From contig NZ_LR699554.1 in the NCBI RefSeq assembly GCF_902459535.1, positions 186,001 to 250,000 of the forward strand: a stretch of 64,000 bases of DNA, in the 5' to 3' direction. Below the pieces are notes generated by a model. It searched no databases. It was not told the origin of the DNA and saw only the letters and a program-made list of their open reading frames with translations. A program made the translations under genes and the position numbers. This document shows, in pieces, positions 58,828 to 64,000 of this stretch. The stretch's first letter is position 1, and every line of letters starts with the position of its first letter. This stretch comes from Paraburkholderia dioscoreae. GTDB lineage: Bacteria > Pseudomonadota > Gammaproteobacteria > Burkholderiales > Burkholderiaceae.

Positions 58828-59856
58828 TCAGCGCGCGAGTGAGGTCAGATCCCAGCGCGGCTTCACCGTGAACGCGTAGTCTTTGCCCGACTGATCCGGC
58901 CAGCGTTGCAGCCGCAAAGCGCCGGCCAGCGCGATCATCGCACCGTTATCCGTGCACAGAGACAGGTCAGGGTAGTGCACGTAGAAATTGCGCTTCTTCG
59001 CTGCGGCGGAAAGCGCCTCGCGCAACTGCCGGTTCGCGCCGACGCCACCGGCGACGACCAGCCGGTTGAGCCCGCTTTTCTTGAGCGCGGCCAGCGACTT
59101 TGCCGCCAGGACTTCAACCGCCGCGTCGACGAAACCTCGTGCCAGATCGGCTTTCGCCTGCTCACAGATATTCGCGCCGCCGAGCTTTTTGGCGTTGGTG
59201 AGCACAGCGGTCTTCAAGCCGCTGAAGCTGAAATCGAGATCGCCGGAATGCAGCATCGGGCGCGGCAGCACCACTGCGCCGGGCGTGCCGAATTCCGCCA
59301 TGCGCGAGACTTCCGGGCCGCCCGGATAACCGAGGCCGAGCAGCTTGGCGGTTTTGTCGAAGGCTTCGCCGGCGGCGTCGTCCAGGGTTTCGCCGAGCGT
59401 TTCGTAGACGCCCACGTCCGTCACGCGCATCAACTGCGTATGGCCGCCGGACACCAGCAGCGCGACAAACGGAAACGGCGGCGGCTCGTCCACCAGCAGC
59501 GGCGAGAGCAAATGCCCTTCGAGGTGATGGATGCCGATGGTCGGCTTGTCCCACGCCATAGCCAGCGCATTGGCGACGCTCGCGCCGACCAGCAGCGCGC
59601 CCGCAAGGCCCGGGCCCTGCGTATAGGCGATTGCGTCGATGTCGCCGCTAGCCGTGCCGGCGCGTTCCATCACCTCTTCCAGCAGCGGCAACGCGCGCCG
59701 GATGTGATCGCGCGACGCCAGCTCCGGCACCACGCCGCCGTATTCCCGGTGCATCGCAATCTGCGAATGCAACGCGTGCGCGAGCAGGCCGTGCTCCGTG
59801 TCGTAGAGCGCGAGACCGGTTTCGTCGCAGGAGCTTTCGATGCCGAGAACGAGCAT
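58828..59856 (-). CDS. tsaD: tRNA N6-threonylcarbamoyladenosine transferase TsaD
   Basis: 342 residues. Makes t6A37 in tRNAs reading ANN codons, with TsaB, TsaC and TsaE. ASKHA fold: MLVLGIESSCDETGLALYD start, the metal-binding HLEGHLLSP (HxEGH), LLVSGGHTQLM, GEAFDKTAKLLGLGYPGGPE, and VVAGGVGANRQLREAL. ATG 59856 is used; the frame open to 60270 is antisense to the flavoprotein gene. The tsaD/rpsU-dnaG neighbourhood is conserved in Proteobacteria; here a flavoprotein gene lies between. Confidence 0.95.
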   Translation of the reverse strand: MLVLGIESSCDETGLALYDTEHGLLAHALHSQIAMHREYGGVVPELASRDHIRRALPLLEEVMERAGTASGDIDAIAYTQGPGLAGALLVGASVANALAMAWDKPTIGIHHLEGHLLSPLLVDEPPPFPFVALLVSGGHTQLMRVTDVGVYETLGETLDDAAGEAFDKTAKLLGLGYPGGPEVSRMAEFGTPGAVVLPRPMLHSGDLDFSFSGLKTAVLTNAKKLGGANICEQAKADLARGFVDAAVEVLAAKSLAALKKSGLNRLVVAGGVGANRQLREALSAAAKKRNFYVHYPDLSLCTDNGAMIALAGALRLQRWPDQSGKDYAFTVKPRWDLTSLAR

Positions 59857-59979
59857 GATGGATGGGCTTGGGCGGACGCACGAGCAATGACGCTCCGGCG
59901 CCCGAAAAGTGAAAAGGCAAGCCGTAAAGTATAGCAGTGCGGGCAGAGGGTCGCAGACGCACAGGTACAATGCGACCGC

Positions 59980-61197
59980 ATGGAATCCTTCGATATCGCA
60001 GTGATCGGCGCAGGCGCGGCCGGCATGATGTGCGCGGCCGTGGCCGGGCAGCTCGGCCGCCGCGTGGTGCTGATCGACCATTCGCAGCGTCTCGCGGAGA
60101 AGATCCGCATCTCCGGTGGCGGCCGCTGCAACTTCACGAATCTGTATGCCGGGCCGGCCAACTACCTGTCGGCCAACCCGCATTTTTGCCGCTCGGCACT
60201 CGCGCGCTACACGCCGCGCGACTTCATGTCGTTGCTCAAGCGCCATCACGTGACGTGGCATGAGAAGCACAAAGGCCAGCTATTCTGCGACCAGTCGAGC
60301 GACGCGGTCATCAATGTGCTGAAGAGCGAGTGCGACGCGGGCCGCGTGGCATGGCGCACGCCGCTGTCCGTCGAACAGGTGCGCCAAGACGCGGAAGGGC
60401 GGTTCACGCTGGATACCCGGTCGGGGCCGATCGCTGCACGCGCGCTCGTGATCGCGACCGGGGGCCTTTCCATTCCCAAGATCGGTGCCACCGATTTCGC
60501 CTACCGACTTGCCAGGCAATTCGGTCACAAGCTGATCGATACGCGCCCGGCGCTGGTTCCGCTGACCTTCGCCGCAGCGGACTGGGAGCCGTTCTCGGCG
60601 CTGTCAGGCGTCTCGCTGGAAGTGCAACTCGCGACCGGCAACAAGAAGACCGGTGCTGAATTCAACGAAGATCTGCTGCTCACCCACCGCGGCCTTTCCG
60701 GTCCGGGGGTGTTGCAGATTTCGAGCTACTGGCAGCCCGGCGAGCCGATTCACATCAACCTGTTGCCCGAGCAGGACGCCACGACCGCGTTGCTGGAAGC
60801 CAAAACCGGCACGAAGCGCCAGATCGCCAACCTGTTGTCGGAATGGGTGCCGCAGCGGCTCGCTCATGTCTGGCTGGAAGCTCATCAGGTTCCGGCCGAA
60901 GCCCGCGTGGCTGACTTGCCGGACAAAACCCTGCACCGCGTCGGTGAGGCTCTGTCGCGCTGGACGCTCACCCCCAACGGCACGGAAGGCTATCGCAAGG
61001 CCGAAGTGACGCGCGGCGGCGTCGACACGCGCGAGCTGTCGTCATCGACGATGATGAGCGCGCGCGCCCCGGGCTTGTACTTCATTGGCGAGGCGGTGGA
61101 CGTCACGGGCTGGCTGGGCGGCTACAATTTCCAGTGGGCGTGGGCATCCGGCGTGGCGGCCGGCCAGGCGGCCGCGGAGTATGTCCAGGGGGCTTGA
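59980..61197 (+). CDS. BaiN/HI0933-family FAD-dependent oxidoreductase
   Basis: 405-residue flavoprotein of the HI0933 family. N-terminal FAD-binding IAVIGAGAAGMMCAAVAGQL with GxGxxG and ISGGGRCNFTNL, TGGLSIPKIGATDFAY in the middle, and the C-terminal GEAVDVTGWLGGYNFQWAWA. The name BaiN comes from a bile-acid enzyme in the family, but the role in this organism is unknown. It lies between divergent tsaD and rpsU, 123 bases from the tsaD start. Confidence 0.88.
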   Translation: MESFDIAVIGAGAAGMMCAAVAGQLGRRVVLIDHSQRLAEKIRISGGGRCNFTNLYAGPANYLSANPHFCRSALARYTPRDFMSLLKRHHVTWHEKHKGQLFCDQSSDAVINVLKSECDAGRVAWRTPLSVEQVRQDAEGRFTLDTRSGPIAARALVIATGGLSIPKIGATDFAYRLARQFGHKLIDTRPALVPLTFAAADWEPFSALSGVSLEVQLATGNKKTGAEFNEDLLLTHRGLSGPGVLQISSYWQPGEPIHINLLPEQDATTALLEAKTGTKRQIANLLSEWVPQRLAHVWLEAHQVPAEARVADLPDKTLHRVGEALSRWTLTPNGTEGYRKAEVTRGGVDTRELSSSTMMSARAPGLYFIGEAVDVTGWLGGYNFQWAWASGVAAGQAAAEYVQGA

Positions 61198-61265
61198 CGG
61201 CGCTCTGGCTTTGTGAGAAAGCTCTGCTATACTCCTGAACCTTTACAAAGTTCCGTTATTGAAAA

Positions 61266-61478
61266 ATGACGACCATCCGCGTAAAAGACAACGAGCCGTT
61301 TGAAGTCGCCATGCGCCGTTTCAAGCGCACCATGGAGAAAACCGGTTTGTTGACGGAACTTCGCGCTCGCGAGTTTTACGAAAAGCCTACGGCCGAGCGC
61401 AAGCGCAAGAAGGCGGCTGCGGTGAAGCGTCATTTCAAGCGTCTGCGTGGCCAGATGCTGCCAAAGAAGTTCTACTGA
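61266..61478 (+). CDS. rpsU: 30S ribosomal protein S21
   Basis: 70-residue S21, required for translation initiation: MTTIRVKDNEPFEVAMRRFK, with the basic arm AERKRKKAAAVKRHFKRL. Length normal for betaproteobacteria. A candidate -10 TATACT lies at 61228-61233. Followed after a 261-base spacer by yqeY and dnaG. Confidence 0.96.
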   Translation: MTTIRVKDNEPFEVAMRRFKRTMEKTGLLTELRAREFYEKPTAERKRKKAAAVKRHFKRLRGQMLPKKFY

Positions 61479-61645
61479 TTCTGGTGTTGTCGCGGTTCCC
61501 GTCGAACGGAGCAGCGGCATCCAACCGGTGAGGGCACGGCAGGTGCCATCACGGAAAACACGGCCCTTCGGGCCAGCCGGCAGGGTCGCACCCACCACGC
61601 ACATTGTGCCAACCCGCTTGAGGAAGCAGTCCCAAGCGGGTATTC

Positions 61646-61681
61646 GTGTTGATGCGCGTGTTGATGCGCGTGTTGATGCGC
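61646..61681. repeat. 12-bp tandem repeat, three copies
   Basis: GTGTTGATGCGC occurs three times without interruption at 61646-61657, 61658-61669 and 61670-61681, in the rpsU-yqeY spacer. Multiples of 12 would not disturb a reading frame, but no gene is here. Confidence 0.85.
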
Positions 61682-61739
61682 GCGTCGAGGTGCCTGGCCT
61701 GGCCGGTTTTTCAAATTCTCCAACGCATTCAGGTGAGTG

Positions 61740-62186
61740 ATGAGTCTCAAGGACCGGATCAACGACGATATGAAGGCCGCCATGCGGGCACGTGAAACCG
61801 AGCGTCTCGGCACGATCCGCCTGTTGCTCGCCGCGATCAAGCAGCGCGAAGTCGACGAGCGCATCACGCTCGACGACACCGCGATCACCGCTGTGATCGA
61901 CAAGATGATCAAGCAGCGCAAAGACTCGATCAGCCAGTTCGAAGCGGCTGGCCGCACGGATCTGGCCGACAAGGAAAAGGCCGAACTGGCGATCCTGTCT
62001 GCCTATATGCCGGAGCAGATGTCCGAGGCGGAGATCGTTGCCGAAGTTCAGGCGGCGGTTGCGCAAACCGGCGCGGCCGGCCCGCAGGACATGGGCAAGG
62101 TGATGGGCGTGCTCAAGCCGAAGCTGGCCGGCCGCGCCGACATGACCGCTGTCTCGGCGCAGGTCAAAGCCGCGCTCGCGAAGTAA
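61740..62186 (+). CDS. yqeY: GatB/YqeY domain protein
   Basis: 148 residues. The protein resembles the C-terminal tRNA-binding domain of GatB: LKDRINDDMKAAMRARETER, KMIKQRKDSISQFEAAGRTD, LSAYMPEQMSEAEIVAEVQA, MGKVMGVLKPKLAGRADMTA. Function of the stand-alone form is uncertain. ATG 61740 (MSLKD) has AGGTG upstream; a GTG at 61737 adds one residue. Between rpsU and dnaG as in many betaproteobacteria. Confidence 0.92.
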   Translation: MSLKDRINDDMKAAMRARETERLGTIRLLLAAIKQREVDERITLDDTAITAVIDKMIKQRKDSISQFEAAGRTDLADKEKAELAILSAYMPEQMSEAEIVAEVQAAVAQTGAAGPQDMGKVMGVLKPKLAGRADMTAVSAQVKAALAK

Positions 62187-62266
62187 CTTCCGTTTGTCCG
62201 GTCTGCGCGCGCCGTCGCTCGACGGGTGGCGTGTGCAGCCTTGAGCCTTTCAGGTAGCGTCATACA

Positions 62267-64000
62267 GTGATTCCTCCGTCATTCCTTCAGGATCTGCTCA
62301 ACCGCGTCGATATCGTCGACGTGGTCGGCCGGTATGTGCAGTTGAAGAAGGGCGGCGCGAACTTCATGGGGCTGTGCCCGTTCCACAACGAGAAAAGCCC
62401 TTCGTTTACGGTTAGTCCGACTAAGCAGTTCTATCACTGCTTCGGCTGCGGTGCGCATGGTACGGCCATCGGTTTCCTGATGGAGCACGTCGGCTCCTCG
62501 TTTCCGGAGGCGGTCAACGAGCTGGCACAGTCCGTTGGGTTGACCGTGCCGAACGAGCCTTCGCCGGGATATGGCGGCGGCGGTTCCGGCGGCTATGCGC
62601 CGGCTGCCTCCAAGGCGGTCACCACGGCGCTTTCCGACGTCATGCAGACCGCCTGCGATTTCTACCGCAAACAACTGCGCAGCGCGCCGGTCGCGATCCA
62701 GTATTTGAAGAAACGCGGCTTGACGGGCGAGATCGCGGCCCGTTTCGGGCTCGGCTACGCCCCGGACGGCTGGCAGAACCTCGAAGCAGCATTTCCGAAC
62801 TACCGCGACGATTCGCTGGTCGAATCGGGTTTGGTGATTGTCAGCGAAAAGTCCGACGCACAGGGTCAGAACCGCCGGTACGACCGCTTTCGCGAGCGGG
62901 TCATGTTCCCGATACGCAATGTGAAGGGGCAGGTGATCGGCTTCGGCGGCCGCGTGCTGGACGGTGGCGAGCCGAAATATTTGAATTCGCCCGAAACGCC
63001 TTTATTTAACAAGGGCAGCGAGCTGTATGGGCTGTTCGAGGCGCGTCTGGCGATTCGCGAACAGCACTATGTACTCGTCGTGGAAGGCTACATGGACGTG
63101 GTCGCGCTGGCCCAATTGGGGTTCCAGAACGCAGTTGCCACGCTCGGTACGGCCTGTACGCCGATTCACGTGCAGAAGCTGATGCGCCAGACCGACACGG
63201 TCATCTTCAGTTTCGACGGCGATTCGGCGGGCCGGCGCGCCGCTCGCCGCGCGCTCGATGCCTGTTTGCCGCATGCGGCGGACAACCGGACCATCCGGTT
63301 CCTTTTTTTGCCGGCCGAGCACGACCCGGACAGCTACGTGCGTGAATACGGCACCGAGGCGTTCGCCGAGCAGGTCGAGCGGGCCATGCCGCTGTCGCAG
63401 TTCATGCTGAACGAGGTGCTGACCGGCAAGGAGCTGGATCAGCCGGAAGGAAAGGCCCGTGCGCTGTTCGACGCCAAGCCTTTGCTGCAGGCGCTGCCGG
63501 CCAACGCGCTGCGTGCGCAGATCATGCATATGTTCGCCGACCGGCTCGACGTGCCGTTCGACGAGGTCGCCGCGCTGTGCGAGGTCGATTCGCGCATCGC
63601 CGCGGCGGCCCGCGCCGCGCCGGCCCGCAAAGACCGGCGCAGCGTGACCGGAATCGAGGAAAAAACGCTGCGCAATCTGGTGATGCATCCGCGCACGGTG
63701 GCGGTGCTGGACGAGGAGGCCGAGCAGGCGCTCCTCACGGTTACGCGGCACGGCGAACTGTTCGAAGAAGTGACGACGCACGCGCGTGCGCTGGGCGATT
63801 CGGCGGAGTTTCAGTTGTTGTCCGACCTATTGCGAAACGGCGCGAACGCCCCAACTTTCGAGGAAATCTTTCGCAAAATTCTAGACTATGATGAAAACGT
63901 CCGGGATTTGCTGCTGAAAGACCCGGAGGACGCGACCGTCATCGAGGAACGGCGCGAGCAGGAACGGATCGTTGGAGAGGAACTGAAGGCGGCGATCCTG
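62267..64000 (+). CDS. dnaG: DNA primase, 3' end outside window
   Basis: 578 codons visible, open to the window edge. GTG start at 62267 (MIPPSFLQDLLNRVDIVDV) with AGGTAG upstream. Zinc-binding CHC2 domain: CPFHNEKSPSFTVSPTKQFY followed by HCFGCGAHG (C-x-x-H...C-x-x-C). Toprim domain: YVLVVEGYMDVVALAQLGFQ with the Glu, and IFSFDGDSAGRRAARRAL with the DxD. It makes RNA primers for lagging-strand synthesis with DnaB. Expected next gene is rpoD, outside the window. Confidence 0.94.
   Translation, partial: MIPPSFLQDLLNRVDIVDVVGRYVQLKKGGANFMGLCPFHNEKSPSFTVSPTKQFYHCFGCGAHGTAIGFLMEHVGSSFPEAVNELAQSVGLTVPNEPSPGYGGGGSGGYAPAASKAVTTALSDVMQTACDFYRKQLRSAPVAIQYLKKRGLTGEIAARFGLGYAPDGWQNLEAAFPNYRDDSLVESGLVIVSEKSDAQGQNRRYDRFRERVMFPIRNVKGQVIGFGGRVLDGGEPKYLNSPETPLFNKGSELYGLFEARLAIREQHYVLVVEGYMDVVALAQLGFQNAVATLGTACTPIHVQKLMRQTDTVIFSFDGDSAGRRAARRALDACLPHAADNRTIRFLFLPAEHDPDSYVREYGTEAFAEQVERAMPLSQFMLNEVLTGKELDQPEGKARALFDAKPLLQALPANALRAQIMHMFADRLDVPFDEVAALCEVDSRIAAAARAAPARKDRRSVTGIEEKTLRNLVMHPRTVAVLDEEAEQALLTVTRHGELFEEVTTHARALGDSAEFQLLSDLLRNGANAPTFEEIFRKILDYDENVRDLLLKDPEDATVIEERREQERIVGEELKAAIL

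Overview
The window is about 64 kb of GC-rich chromosome from a betaproteobacterium of the order Burkholderiales, most likely Burkholderia sensu lato (Paraburkholderia-like). The inference rests on high GC with strong G/C third positions, families typical of that group (DUF3563, BPSS1780-type membrane protein, DUF2782 next to thrB, the two-Mop ModE) and the conserved blocks xseB-ispA-dxs and tsaD/rpsU-yqeY-dnaG. It is ordinary core and near-core chromosome: I found no phage, transposase, integrase, CRISPR array, rRNA or tRNA. Both ends cut genes (metZ at the left, dnaG at the right).

Layout. 1-5.7 kb: metZ end, AraC regulator, FKBP isomerase, a histidine-kinase-like protein with a degenerate ATPase half, a CBS-type DUF21 membrane protein and a TauE/SafE permease. 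5.8-24.3 kb (minus strand): a seven-gene alpha-glucan/trehalose operon read glgE > treS-maltokinase > glgB > glgX > treZ > malQ > treY. Genes overlap by 4-8 bases within two blocks, with hairpin- or palindrome-bearing spacers on either side of glgX. TreS makes maltose from trehalose, the fused kinase phosphorylates it, GlgE polymerises it, GlgB branches it, and GlgX, MalQ, TreY and TreZ return the glucan to trehalose. GlgE carries an extra N-terminal GH13-like domain that looks like a dead copy of its own catalytic domain.

24.8-31.8 kb: DUF1345 protein, metallophosphatase, a RES/Xre toxin-antitoxin pair with a visible promoter, a secreted Ala/Lys-rich protein, a LysR/tautomerase divergent pair, an SDR enzyme, and modE. 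31.9-34.1 kb: modCBA with a clear ModE operator. 34.2-40 kb: PAP2 phosphatase, PHB-depolymerase-family esterase with a basic tail, DUF3563 protein, photolyase, and ohr/ohrR, each with a copy of the same operator lying between the -35 and -10. 40-46.6 kb: BPSS1780-type protein, thrB, DUF2782 protein, AMP nucleosidase, a split chromate transporter with a LysR regulator remnant, and a LOG-family nucleosidase.

46.6-54.2 kb: polA, NADH dehydrogenase II, dienelactone hydrolase, a 3-mercaptopyruvate sulfurtransferase whose leader carries two copies of a palindromic hairpin, and a Rieske oxygenase. 54.5-64 kb: xseB-ispA-dxs (isoprenoid precursors), folE2 behind a structured leader, tsaD, a BaiN/HI0933-type flavoprotein, rpsU, yqeY and the start of dnaG. 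Start sites were moved from the longest open frame wherever an overlap, ribosome binding site or family N-terminus decided it; these choices are stated per entry.
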